Below, piece after piece: positions 8,262 to 15,928 of a stretch of 36,294 bases of DNA. The translations under genes were made by a program, and so were the position numbers. Under the pieces are notes generated by a model. That model was not told the origin of the DNA. It did no database searches and saw only the letters and a list, made by a program, of their open reading frames with translations. Each line of letters begins with the position of its first letter. Within the stretch, counting starts at the first letter, position 1. The stretch is taken from assembly GCA_013203045.1 (NCBI GenBank), contig JABMQN010000136.1, positions 1-36,294 of the forward strand. The letters are read 5' to 3'. Source of the DNA: Chloroflexota bacterium. Its GTDB lineage: Bacteria > Chloroflexota > Dehalococcoidia > SZUA-161 > SpSt-899.

Positions 8262-9797
8262 TTAATCTTCCTTTGACGGCTGTACGTTTTTAGGAAGGAT
8301 GATAAAGGTCAAAACAGCCGTAACCATCATAATAATAAACGCAACAAAGAAAGCGTCAGTCATTCCGGTAACAAAGGCCTGATCAGCAGTGTCTATGATA
8401 GTTTGGGATACAGCAAGATCAGGTATGTTTCCTGCAACAATATGAGCCCCTTGAATACTGCTCTTGATACCTTCAAGAGCTTCTTCAGAAAGCTTGGGAA
8501 TCTGCTCTTTCAAGCCTTCGATCTTGTTCAGATAAATACCGTTTAATATAGTACCGAGTACAGCGATACCCAGAGCACCACCCACTTGCCGTGTGGTATC
8601 GTTCATTGCGGACCCTACCCCGGCTTTGTTGACCGGGACCGACCCCATTATTGAATTGGTAGCCGGGCTCATTGCAGTACCCATACCCATGGGCAGGACA
8701 CATAATCCAATAAGAAGTACCCAATAATCTGTATCCACTTCAGGTACCTGCGACAGGAACAATAGGCCACATCCCGCCATGAATATTCCTATGCTAACCG
8801 TTAATTTGGTGCCGATACGGTGAGCCACTCTCGCCGAGTTGATTGCAAAGATGAATGATACAATCGACATTGGGAACATATATATCCCTGTCTCCCAGGG
8901 CGTATAGCCTAAAACCGTCTGAAAATACTGGGTCATGAAGAAGAAGGTTCCAAACATACTGAACATGACCAGCGTCAAAGCGATATTTGCACCAGTGAAA
9001 GACATGTTTTTAAAGAACCTTAACGGTAACATTGGATTCTTGGCATGTAATTGCCACCAGCCAAATATACTCAACAAAAATAACCCTACACCTAAGGAAA
9101 GTAACACATCATCGTTGGTCCAGCTTCCCTTGCCTGCTTCGATAATGCCGTAGACCAGGGCAAATAAGCCTGCAATAGATAAAACTACACCGAGAATGTC
9201 CGGTTTTCGCGCCATTTCATCTTTCGATTCCTGAATGAAGAAATAACCGCCGATCAAACCAATGACAACAACAGGAATGTTAATGACAAATACGGAAGGC
9301 CACTCGAAGTGTTCAAGCAATCCGCCGGAGATAATTGGCCCGAAACCCATTCCCAATGCAAATGATCCTGCCCAGATTGCAATAGCCTGGGCTCTTTCTT
9401 TAGGGTCGCGGAAAGTGGCGGTCAGAAGAGACAGTGTGGAGGGCATGATCATGGCTGCCCCAATACCAAGAAATGATCGAGCGGCGATCAGCATTATTGT
9501 CGACGTCGAAAGCATGGCCCAAACCGAGCCGATTCCAAAAACCAGTAATCCGGCCTGAAGTAACTTCTTTCGGCCAAATCTATCACCAATAGCTCCCATA
9601 GTGAGAAGCAGGGCTGCAAAAACCAATACATAGGCAGCGACGATCCATTGCAACTCGCTGGCGCTGGCGCTTAGGTCTCGTGAGATTGAAGGAAGAGCAA
9701 CATTCAGGACAGTGTTATCCAGAGCAATAATCAGCAGAGATACCATTAAAAATGCTAGCGCAAACCACCGTTTTTTATAAGCCTGTTCTTCATCCAT
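8262..9797 (-). CDS. MFS transporter, DHA2 (EmrB/QacA, 14-helix) family
   Basis: A 511-residue drug:proton antiporter. Helix 1 holds the DHA2 signature LDNTVLNVALPSI; motif A is GAIGDRFGRKK (about 68-78) between helices 2 and 3; motif C is GMGFGPIISGG in helix 5. Length and spacing fit fourteen helices. Known relatives export cationic or lipophilic toxins. Its start (ATG 9797) lies 64 bp after the ArsA-type ATPase stop and its stop lies 40 bp before the MMPL start. No TetR- or MarR-type regulator is adjacent, which is unusual for a drug exporter. Confidence 0.92.
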   Translation of the reverse strand: MDEEQAYKKRWFALAFLMVSLLIIALDNTVLNVALPSISRDLSASASELQWIVAAYVLVFAALLLTMGAIGDRFGRKKLLQAGLLVFGIGSVWAMLSTSTIMLIAARSFLGIGAAMIMPSTLSLLTATFRDPKERAQAIAIWAGSFALGMGFGPIISGGLLEHFEWPSVFVINIPVVVIGLIGGYFFIQESKDEMARKPDILGVVLSIAGLFALVYGIIEAGKGSWTNDDVLLSLGVGLFLLSIFGWWQLHAKNPMLPLRFFKNMSFTGANIALTLVMFSMFGTFFFMTQYFQTVLGYTPWETGIYMFPMSIVSFIFAINSARVAHRIGTKLTVSIGIFMAGCGLLFLSQVPEVDTDYWVLLIGLCVLPMGMGTAMSPATNSIMGSVPVNKAGVGSAMNDTTRQVGGALGIAVLGTILNGIYLNKIEGLKEQIPKLSEEALEGIKSSIQGAHIVAGNIPDLAVSQTIIDTADQAFVTGMTDAFFVAFIIMMVTAVLTFIILPKNVQPSKED

Positions 9798-9861
9798 TAT
9801 AAATTTTGCCTTTCATTGTCCGAGTTATTTGATATTCCCTGCTCAAGTGCTTAACGAGTAA

Positions 9862-10749
9862 TTACGAGAATATAGCCTTGCCAATCTCCTCTATCCTTTG
9901 GACTCCTTTTATCTCATAGGGGAAAAGCGGGACTTCTATTGTCTTCATTCCACTGGAAATTGTATGAATTTGATCGATATATCCGTGCTGCTGTTTGCTT
10001 TTGGTACGCAGGAACTCCGAGTCATCTGCTTTAATGACATTGTTAATGATAAGTTGACTGAATTTGAAACCATGTGCATTAAATTCGAAAAAAACCCCTT
10101 CCAATTGTTGGACGGCAAGCGCTTCCGCAATAGTTACCATAGTAAACTCTACCTCAGTTCGGAGAAACTCCATATCCTCGGCTGAGATTTCTGACCAGTC
10201 TTCCAGTATTTTCAATATGGGGCGTTTGCTCAAACTTCCCAATTTCAATCGAGAATATATCTTCGGTGCAGGCTTTAGATGTTCACTCAGCATTTCCGGC
10301 ATATTGAGTAGATGCATGGTTTGACCCAGTGGTGCTGTATCCCACACAATTCTCTCGTAGGTTCCACTTATAGCCAGTTCACGTATGTAGTCGATCATGA
10401 ATTCTTCCTGTAAACCCGGCAGGATCGATGTGATGAAATCGACAAACTCATCGTATTCGATGGATACAAGTGATGAAAAGACCTCATAAACCTCATGCCC
10501 GAATTTCTTATCCCACATCTGTTTGACTTCCTGCGTGCCGAGTTCCGCTAAATGAAGATTGTCTGTTATCTTGATGGGCTTTTGTGTATCTACAGCTTCA
10601 AAGATATCAGAAAGCGAAGGTGTGGGATCAGTGGAAATAACTAGTGTGTTAAGTCCATTGCGGGCGAAGTGCAAAGCAGTTGCCCCTGCACAGGTTGTTT
10701 TACCGACTCCGCCTTTCCCGCTGAACATGAATACGTTCTTTTCAGGCAA
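9862..10749 (-). CDS. ArsA/Get3-family ATPase
   Basis: A 295-residue soluble ATPase. The deviant Walker A motif GKGGVGKTT (11-19) near the N terminus, the switch I aspartate in STDPTPSLSDIF and the A-loop-like DTAPLGQTMHLLNMPE place it in the ArsA/Get3 branch of SIMIBI P-loop proteins. Only one ATPase half is present, unlike classical ArsA (two halves). No ArsB, ArsR or ArsD is nearby and no CxxC zinc motif of eukaryotic Get3 was seen, so arsenite transport is unlikely. The start is TTG at 10749 behind GGGAGAA; an ATG at 10756 is out of frame. It begins 14 bp after the pyrB stop, suggesting readthrough from the pyr promoter. Confidence 0.85.
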   Translation of the reverse strand: MPEKNVFMFSGKGGVGKTTCAGATALHFARNGLNTLVISTDPTPSLSDIFEAVDTQKPIKITDNLHLAELGTQEVKQMWDKKFGHEVYEVFSSLVSIEYDEFVDFITSILPGLQEEFMIDYIRELAISGTYERIVWDTAPLGQTMHLLNMPEMLSEHLKPAPKIYSRLKLGSLSKRPILKILEDWSEISAEDMEFLRTEVEFTMVTIAEALAVQQLEGVFFEFNAHGFKFSQLIINNVIKADDSEFLRTKSKQQHGYIDQIHTISSGMKTIEVPLFPYEIKGVQRIEEIGKAIFS

Positions 10750-10763
10750 TGGTCATGTTCTCC

Positions 10764-11954
10764 CTAATTCTGTGCCAGCCAGTCACAATAGTAACACCGT
10801 AACAGTTTGGGTGAGCCGGGGACTTTATAAAATTTTGGGGTGGAGTACTGTTCTTTGTTGGTAATGCAACGTTCGTTAATACACCTGAGATTGGAGGTAT
10901 CTTTGGCTATCTTTACGGTCGCTTCATGTGTAGTCAGTGCTTTCTTGGGTTCTGCTACCCCGAGCAGCAGAGCTATCAAAGCCATCCTTACCGGAATTCC
11001 GTATCCGGCTTGCCTGAAGTAAGCTGCTCGCTTGTCCTGATCAACCTCATAAGCCAACTCATTAATGCGAGGCAAGGGGTGCATGATTACAGCATCGTCT
11101 CTGGATTTAGCCAGCAATTGCTTGTTAATTCGATAGCTTTCTTCACCGGCGACAGAGCTTTCCTGAGTATCGAATCGTTCCCTTTGTAGTCTGGTGAAAT
11201 ACAGCACGTCAAGGCTCTCCAACAGAAAGCTCATGAATCCTTCCTGATGAGTTTTACCTGTTTTCGGTTGATGTACTAGTAACGAGCCATCATCGGCGAT
11301 TTCTTCCAGTGAGCTATACTCCGTGATTTTACATTTGTAATTGTTTAGAATATCGCGAATGTGATCCGGCAACTCAAAACCGGGAGGGGCGATACACGTA
11401 ATTTCAGCTTTAAATCTGGCAAGCGCAACAGCTAGAGAATGCACTGTCCGGCCGTGGCGCAGATCGCCACATAGAGCTACGTTTTTCCCTTCTATCCCGC
11501 CCTTCTCTTTTAGTATGGTGTAAAGGTCAAGCAGGGTTTGAGTGGGATGCTCGTGGGCTCCATCTCCTCCACTAATAATGGGAACGGATGAATGTTCAGC
11601 AGCCAGCCTGGTGGAGCCGTCAAGCGGGTGGCGCATGACGATTACGTCAGCATATTTCTCCAGGGTCCGCACGGTATCAGCAATAGTTTCACCTTTGGCA
11701 ACTGAAGAGGTTACCTGCGCCTCTGCGTGGCTCACTACGGTACCACCCAGTCTGTGCATAGCTGTCTCAAATGAGCTACGTGTGCGAGTGCTAGGTTCGT
11801 AAAAAATGGTGTACAATTCCTTTCCCTGGCATAGATCGAGACGTTTCTTTGCCTCAAGGGCGGAATCCATCTCTTGAGCAAGATCGAGCACTGCCTCGAT
11901 TTCCTCGTTGGAGAAATCGTTAATCGAGATCAGATGCCGGCCAGTAAACGTCAT
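10764..11954 (-). CDS. pyrB: Aspartate carbamoyltransferase with C-terminal PyrI-like zinc tail
   Basis: Catalyses carbamoyl phosphate plus aspartate to carbamoyl aspartate, the first committed pyrimidine step. The 396-residue product starts at ATG 11954, with GAGGAGGT 8 nt upstream. Carbamoyl-phosphate residues are in STRTRSSFE (55-63), HPTQTLLDLYT (136-146) and DLRHGRTVHSL; the aspartate-binding HPLPRINEL is at 292-300. The catalytic fold ends near residue 335, where most PyrB chains stop. The extra 60 residues carry Cys358-x4-Cys363-x23-Cys387-x2-Cys390, the same spacing as the structural zinc site of E. coli PyrI (109, 114, 138, 141), with PyrI-like words CINERCI and LRCYYC. The nucleotide-binding domain of PyrI is absent. 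It lies 13 bp after pyrR in the PyrR-controlled operon. Confidence 0.95.
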   Translation of the reverse strand: MTFTGRHLISINDFSNEEIEAVLDLAQEMDSALEAKKRLDLCQGKELYTIFYEPSTRTRSSFETAMHRLGGTVVSHAEAQVTSSVAKGETIADTVRTLEKYADVIVMRHPLDGSTRLAAEHSSVPIISGGDGAHEHPTQTLLDLYTILKEKGGIEGKNVALCGDLRHGRTVHSLAVALARFKAEITCIAPPGFELPDHIRDILNNYKCKITEYSSLEEIADDGSLLVHQPKTGKTHQEGFMSFLLESLDVLYFTRLQRERFDTQESSVAGEESYRINKQLLAKSRDDAVIMHPLPRINELAYEVDQDKRAAYFRQAGYGIPVRMALIALLLGVAEPKKALTTHEATVKIAKDTSNLRCINERCITNKEQYSTPKFYKVPGSPKLLRCYYCDWLAQN

Positions 11955-11967
11955 TTCATCCACCTCC

Positions 11968-12516
11968 TCAGGCTGTTGATGAGTTATCTTTAATAATTGC
12001 AACTTCATCCTTGCCATCGACTTCTTTTAATCTCACCTGAATCCTTTCATGCAGGGAAGATGGTATATTCTTGCCCACGAAGTCAGCTTTTATGGGCATT
12101 TCACGATGTCCGCGATCGATTAGCACTGCAAGCTGAATAGATTTGGGTCGGCCCCAGTCGATGAGGGCATCAATGGCAGCACGCGCACTTCTTCCGGTGA
12201 AGAGGACATCATCTACCAGGACCACTCTTTTATCAGCAATCATGGTGGGAATATCGCTAGGCTCTATAGTGAGGTCTTTTGGCAGTGAATCCAGATCATC
12301 CCGGTAAAGGGTAAAATCCAAGACTCCAACCGGTATTTCTTTACCTTCTATGCCAGCGATCTCGGAGGCAATGCGTTGCGCCAGGGGGAATCCGCGAGTA
12401 CGTACGCCGATGAGGATCAAAGAATCCAATTGATCGCCATTTTCGATGATCTCGTGTGCAATACGTGTCAGCGTTCGGCTGATGTCTATTTCTGAGAGGA
12501 TTATACTCTCAGCCAT
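11968..12516 (-). CDS. pyrR: PyrR: pyr operon attenuation protein / uracil phosphoribosyltransferase
   Basis: A 182-residue RNA-binding regulator with the type I phosphoribosyltransferase fold. The PRPP loop [10 protein letters not shown] is at 101-110, [12 protein letters not shown] at 35-46 and the family sequence [12 protein letters not shown] at 64-75. With UMP bound it stabilises the binding loop in pyr leader RNA and promotes termination; many members also make UMP from uracil. The ATG at 12516 abuts a run of seven U in the leader, so AAGAGG of the terminator stem is the only candidate ribosome site (7 nt away). That implies direct autoregulation. It is first in the operon pyrR-pyrB-arsA-like. 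Confidence 0.96.
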   Translation of the reverse strand: MAESIILSEIDISRTLTRIAHEIIENGDQLDSLILIGVRTRGFPLAQRIASEIAGIEGKEIPVGVLDFTLYRDDLDSLPKDLTIEPSDIPTMIADKRVVLVDDVLFTGRSARAAIDALIDWGRPKSIQLAVLIDRGHREMPIKADFVGKNIPSSLHERIQVRLKEVDGKDEVAIIKDNSSTA

Positions 12517-12548
12517 AAAAAAACCTCTTACCAGTATTCAGCAAGAGG
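12517..12548 (-). terminator. pyr leader terminator, overlapping the pyrR ribosome site
   Basis: On the minus strand the arms CCTCTT (12548-12543) and AAGAGG (12529-12524) form a stem followed at once by seven T and the pyrR ATG. The 3' arm AAGAGG is also the best Shine-Dalgarno for pyrR. The hairpin would therefore stop transcription and hide the ribosome site at the same time. Confidence 0.85.
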
Positions 12549-12600
12549 GATTCGCATTGCTTCAAGTCAACTATTTTGCACTTACTTTGAGTCATATTTT

Positions 12601-12628
12601 GTTTCCCCTTGCTGGTCTCTCGGGACTA
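12601..12628 (-). promoter_or_regulatory. PyrR RNA-binding loop (anti-antiterminator)
   Basis: On the minus strand the sequence TAGTCCCGAGAGACCAGCAA, followed by GGGG, fits the known PyrR-binding consensus (a UCC-n-GAGAG core with a 3' CAAGG). Its 3' half, AGCAAGGGG, is complementary to CCCTCTTGCT, the 5' side of the terminator at about 12540-12549, with one bulged base. This pairing is the expected antiterminator. All three mutually exclusive structures are thus visible in about 110 nt. Confidence 0.8.
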
Positions 12629-12650
12629 GCTTAAAGGCAACTCTGGACTG

Positions 12651-12679
12651 ATTATAGCAGGAGAGTTATCCTTTTCCAA
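12651..12679 (-). promoter_or_regulatory. pyrR: Promoter of the pyrR-pyrB operon
   Basis: Minus strand: TTGGAA (12679-12674), a 17-nt spacer and a perfect TATAAT (12656-12651). Transcription would start near 12644, giving a leader of about 125 nt. The -35 box lies inside the last codons of hisF. Confidence 0.7.
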
Positions 12680-13481
12680 TATTCCTTATTGGAATCCCTT
12701 TCGAGGATAGATAATCCTTTACCTGTCCAATGGAGTAAGTTCCGTAATGAAAAAGACTGGCGGCCAGCACTGCATCAGCTTTGCCCTCAACAACAGCATC
12801 ATAGAAATGTTCGAACTTCCCAGCACCTCCGCTGGCAATTACCGGGACATTCACTGCCTCTGATATGGCCCGGGTTAGCTCTAAATCGTAGCCGTCTTGA
12901 TGTCCATCGCAATCCATACTGGTAAGGAGTATCTCACCCGAACCCAATCGAACTATTTCTTTGGCCCATTTGACAGCATCGATTCCCGTGGGCTTGCGAC
13001 CACCATGGGTGTAAATCTCCCATCTGGAATCCTTATCGATATCATAAGGACCCTCTTTGACAACCTGAATCTCACCCTCGATTCGCTTGGCATCGATTGC
13101 CACCACAATACACTGGTTGCCGAATTTGGCTGCCCCTTCTGCGATGATCTCCGGAGTAAACACAGCAGCAGTATTGAGAGAGACTTTGTCTGCTCCGGCC
13201 TCCAGAATCTGGCGCATATCTTCGACGTTTCTGAGTCCACCCCCGACTGTGAAAGGTATGAAAACCTCATTGGAGACTCGTTCAACCACATCGATCATAA
13301 TCTGGCGAGCATCTGATGATGCCGTGATATCAAGGAAGACAAGTTCGTCAGCGCCTTCTTGATCGTACAGGGCTGCCAGGTCCACCGGGTCGCCGGCATC
13401 CCGTAATTGTACGAAACTGACACCTTTGACCACACGACCACCGGTAACATCGAGACAGGGAATTATGCGTTTAGTTAACAT
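12666..13481 (-). CDS. hisF: Imidazole glycerol phosphate synthase, cyclase subunit HisF
   Basis: Converts PRFAR plus ammonia (from HisH) to imidazole glycerol phosphate and AICAR in histidine synthesis. The 271-residue (beta/alpha)8 barrel has the catalytic aspartates at exactly the canonical positions, Asp11 (IPCLDV) and Asp130 (VVAIDAKR), plus phosphate loops FTVGGG (77-82) and VIASGGAG. A stretch around [13 protein letters not shown] is the usual loop contacting HisH. It follows hisH by 7 bp. Only these two his genes are present here; the remaining histidine genes must be elsewhere, which is a common split. Confidence 0.97.
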   Translation of the reverse strand: MLTKRIIPCLDVTGGRVVKGVSFVQLRDAGDPVDLAALYDQEGADELVFLDITASSDARQIMIDVVERVSNEVFIPFTVGGGLRNVEDMRQILEAGADKVSLNTAAVFTPEIIAEGAAKFGNQCIVVAIDAKRIEGEIQVVKEGPYDIDKDSRWEIYTHGGRKPTGIDAVKWAKEIVRLGSGEILLTSMDCDGHQDGYDLELTRAISEAVNVPVIASGGAGKFEHFYDAVVEGKADAVLAASLFHYGTYSIGQVKDYLSSKGIPIRNIGKG

Positions 13482-13488
13482 AGCTAGG

Positions 13489-14103
13489 CTACTTTGAGTT
13501 CGTATTGAGTTTCAGGAAATTACTGAGCAGTTTCAACCCTGTTTCACCACTCTTCTCGGGATGGAACTGGGTTGCTACCATATTGTCTTTAATGATCATA
13601 CTGCAAAAATTCACTCCGTAGTCTGTCTCGCCGGCAACTACAGATTTATCAGCAGGATCAACATAGTAACTATGTACGAAATAGAAATTGCTCATATCCG
13701 GTATCCCCTCGAAAATGGGATGTGATATCTTTTGCTTAAGCTGATTCCAGCCCATCTCGGGCACCTTGAGGTTTGGCGGTAGTAACCTGACTATCCCTGG
13801 GATCAAATTAAAGCATTCATACCCGCCACTTTCCTCGGTAGAGGTAAGTAACACCTGAAGTCCCAGGCAAATCCCGAAGAATGGTTTGGCTTCTTTGATC
13901 ACTCGCTTTATTGGTTCTACCAATTCAAGTTTTTGCAGACTGTCCATTGTGTCTCCGGCAGCGCCGACGCCGGGGAGGATCACTATATCGGCTTCCAATA
14001 CTTTATTGGGATCACTGGTGATCTCTACTTGATAACCCAATTTGGTAATGGCTTTGGCCACACTCCGCAGGTTTCCAGCACCATAATCTATAATAGCTAT
14101 CAT
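13489..14103 (-). CDS. hisH: Imidazole glycerol phosphate synthase, glutaminase subunit HisH
   Basis: Class I glutamine amidotransferase that supplies ammonia to HisF. The 204-residue chain has the nucleophile Cys79 in FFGICLGLQ, the oxyanion strand PGVGAAGD (44-51), and His and Glu in TQFHPEKSG near residue 183. The start [15 protein letters not shown] is typical of the family. It is the first gene of the hisH-hisF pair. A possible extended -10 element (TGCTACAAT on the minus strand) lies at 14151-14159. Confidence 0.97.
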   Translation of the reverse strand: MIAIIDYGAGNLRSVAKAITKLGYQVEITSDPNKVLEADIVILPGVGAAGDTMDSLQKLELVEPIKRVIKEAKPFFGICLGLQVLLTSTEESGGYECFNLIPGIVRLLPPNLKVPEMGWNQLKQKISHPIFEGIPDMSNFYFVHSYYVDPADKSVVAGETDYGVNFCSMIIKDNMVATQFHPEKSGETGLKLLSNFLKLNTNSK

Positions 14104-14150
14104 CAGTTCAGTACTTTCTCATGGAATATTGGATCGTGAAATACCTGTGT

Positions 14151-14159
14151 ATTGTAGCA
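14151..14159 (-). promoter_or_regulatory. Possible extended -10 promoter of hisH-hisF
   Basis: TGCTACAAT on the minus strand matches TGn plus a near-consensus -10, about 50 bp upstream of hisH. No convincing -35 is seen. Confidence 0.35.
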
Positions 14160-14277
14160 CATTCCATCTAGCCTGACATTTGGAAAATCGGGTTTAGAAG
14201 ACATAATTGATTTGGATTCTGCAGGAAACAGGAATTTTACTTTGAGGGTGTATCCCAATGCCCAGATTATCAGGGTC

Positions 14278-14286
14278 TGCTATAAT
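14278..14286 (+). promoter_or_regulatory. Extended -10 promoter of the redox cassette
   Basis: TGCTATAAT (14278-14286) combines a perfect -10 with the TG extension, about 44 bp before the thioredoxin-fold gene start. No good -35 is present, as is common for extended -10 promoters. Confidence 0.5.
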
Positions 14287-14329
14287 CAAAATATAGGCAC
14301 TAAATTTGAGGGGTGAGCGGTTCGTTAAT

Positions 14330-14788
14330 ATGAAAACCAAAGCGGTAATATTTGCATTATGTGCTACTATTCTCATGATCGGTATTGCGAGTTGTGATCG
14401 AACTAGTGGGGATAGTGTTTCCGCACTGACGTGGCTACGTGATTGGGACGAAGCAAAAATGCAGGCTCAAGAACAAGACAAACCAATAATGATAAACTGC
14501 TACACGGATGTGTGTCCTGCATGTAGGGAACTGGATAGCAAAACTTTTACTGATATTGAATTGGGAGCATTCTTGAGCGATAATTTTGTCAATTTGAAAA
14601 GCAATGCGAACGACAGCGGCTTATGCACAAACTATGGTGTCTTCGGAGTTCCGACAACCGTTTTCACTGAACCTGATGGAGAGTACATTGGGGAGATCAG
14701 AGGATACTATCCTCCAAAGCAGTTCTTTATTGGGGTGCAAGAAGCCGTTAATCGCTGGGAAAGCATTGCTGAGTTAGGTAATCAGTAA
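14330..14788 (+). CDS. Thioredoxin-fold lipoprotein (DsbD-gamma/thioredoxin_7-like)
   Basis: A 152-residue extracytoplasmic thiol protein. Starting at ATG 14330 gives a clean lipoprotein signal (MKTKAVIFALCATILMIGIASC, cut before Cys22); the in-frame TTG at 14306 would spoil it. The thioredoxin domain has the active site CPAC at 62-65 (TDVCPACRELD) and the cis-proline loop GVFGVPTTVF. The layout with WDEAKMQAQEQDKPIMI before the active site resembles the C-terminal domain of DsbD and thioredoxin_7 proteins, which pass electrons outside the membrane. An extra Cys57 lies just before CPAC. It is followed after 3 nt by a tiny CxxC membrane protein and then a membrane ferredoxin, which suggests one electron-transfer unit. 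Confidence 0.85.
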   Translation: MKTKAVIFALCATILMIGIASCDRTSGDSVSALTWLRDWDEAKMQAQEQDKPIMINCYTDVCPACRELDSKTFTDIELGAFLSDNFVNLKSNANDSGLCTNYGVFGVPTTVFTEPDGEYIGEIRGYYPPKQFFIGVQEAVNRWESIAELGNQ

Positions 14789-14791
14789 AGC

Positions 14792-14959
14792 ATGTTTAAG
14801 AAAAAGGTGTTCTGCCTCCGTCTCTTTCTGCTGGTAGTATTTTTGGCTTCACTTGGCATTACTGTGTCGTCTCAGTATGACAAAGCGCGCAGTACTGTCA
14901 CCCAACCCTGTTGGGATTGCCTGGGAGTCGAGGTCAAAAAAGGATTCATCTTCGAATGA
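14792..14959 (+). CDS. 55-residue membrane-anchored CWDC protein
   Basis: A short gene between two redox genes: ATG at 14792, 3 nt after the stop of the thioredoxin-fold gene, and TGA at 14957-14959 overlapping the ATG of the membrane ferredoxin. The product starts KKK, then has one hydrophobic helix (residues about 7-26) and a short exposed tail with QPCWDCLGV (Cys40 and Cys43). The tight packing on both sides, the CxxC pair and the membrane helix support a real gene. The family was not recognised. A role as a thiol relay or metal ligand between its two neighbours is inference. Confidence 0.7.
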   Translation: MFKKKVFCLRLFLLVVFLASLGITVSSQYDKARSTVTQPCWDCLGVEVKKGFIFE

Positions 14960-15756
14960 AGCGATTGGGCATTTTTCGGTTGGCTAGCCAGTTCCTGGCA
15001 CTGATAATATTCAATCTGGGATTTACTCATTCGTTAAAAACAGGCGTTCTTTGCCCCGGCTTCTACTGCTACGGTTGTCCCTGGGCTTTATTTGCATGTC
15101 CAATTGGGGTAGTGCAAACATCAAATCCATTTGGTTCAATCCACATTGGATTGTTTTTTTACGCCATTGGATTGCTGGGAATATTTGGGCTGGTCTTGGG
15201 CAGAACCTGGTGTGGGTGGGTCTGCCCTTTCGGTACTGTCCAAGATTTGGTATCGAAGATCAGAAGGAAAAAAGATGTGGTAAGCCTCCCTTCGATTCCA
15301 TGGATGAAATACTTGTCATTGGTTAGTATACTTATTGTAGCGTGGATCACCGCGGAAACACTCTTTTGCAAGGTATGCCCGGCAGGGAGCCTTTTTGGAG
15401 CCATTCCCAACCAGTTTACTTCGTCAGCGGACGAGTTTGATATTGGAACATTTTTCTGGGTGCATCTGATAACACTGGCAGTTTCGCTGGTACTCTTTGT
15501 TTTTATCGGGCGTTTCTGGTGTAGATATTTATGTCCCCTTGGAGCAATCTACGGCATGTTCAACAGGATTAGTATCGTGAAGGTGAAATTGGACTGGGAT
15601 AAATGCACTAATTGCGAACAGTGTCTGGAAGTTTGTCCAACAAATCTTAAAAAGGCTGATGATATCGGCAAATCCTCTGATTGCATCCAGTGCGGGAAAT
15701 GTGTTGAGGCCTGTCCTACTGAGGCTATCAGAATAGTCGCCTCAGTCCACAGTTAG
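14956..15756 (+). CDS. NapH-like membrane polyferredoxin
   Basis: A 266-residue membrane iron-sulfur protein. The ATG at 14956 overlaps the upstream stop (ATGA), preferred over the distant TTG at 14911. It has four to five hydrophobic helices, with paired cysteine motifs CGWVCPFG (after helix 2) and CRYLCPLGA (after helix 4) as in NapH, RdxA and NosR C-terminal regions. An additional N-terminal cluster CPGFYCYGCPWALFACP (about 33-50) is not part of ordinary NapH. Two 4Fe-4S ferredoxin motifs close the protein (CTNCEQCLEVCP and CIQCGKCVEACP). Known members move electrons between quinol or ferredoxin and periplasmic partners; here the partner is probably the thioredoxin-fold lipoprotein. Confidence 0.88.
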   Translation: MKRLGIFRLASQFLALIIFNLGFTHSLKTGVLCPGFYCYGCPWALFACPIGVVQTSNPFGSIHIGLFFYAIGLLGIFGLVLGRTWCGWVCPFGTVQDLVSKIRRKKDVVSLPSIPWMKYLSLVSILIVAWITAETLFCKVCPAGSLFGAIPNQFTSSADEFDIGTFFWVHLITLAVSLVLFVFIGRFWCRYLCPLGAIYGMFNRISIVKVKLDWDKCTNCEQCLEVCPTNLKKADDIGKSSDCIQCGKCVEACPTEAIRIVASVHS

Positions 15757-15893
15757 CATGTTACTTCCGATTGATCCCCTGTATTGAGATACGGATTCAA
15801 ATGAGTTATCATCAGTTCTGAATTTGCATGAACGTGTGAGAATCAAGATTCATTTTTGATTAACTTCCCTACTTTCATGATAAGGTAATTCAC

Positions 15894-15902
15894 TGTTATA
15901 AT
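15894..15902 (+). promoter_or_regulatory. Extended -10 promoter of tig-clpP1-clpP2
   Basis: TGTTATAAT at 15894-15902, a perfect TATAAT with TG extension, 27 bp before the tig start. The -35 position is weak. Confidence 0.5.
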
Positions 15903-15928
15903 ATAGAGTTGACGTCAGGAGGATTGAT

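Noticed and set aside
9862-10749. Considered as arsenical pump ATPase ArsA.
   Set aside because: Single ATPase half, no arsB, arsD, arsR or arsC nearby, and no arsenite-binding cysteine triad recognised.
10754-10756. ATG upstream of the ArsA-type gene as its start.
   Set aside because: It is in a different frame and meets a stop after four codons; the TTG at 10749 fits the P-loop position and ribosome site.
15841-15861. Inverted repeat AATCAA/TTGATT upstream of tig.
   Set aside because: Six A-T-rich pairs with a 9-nt spacer are expected by chance in such sequence.
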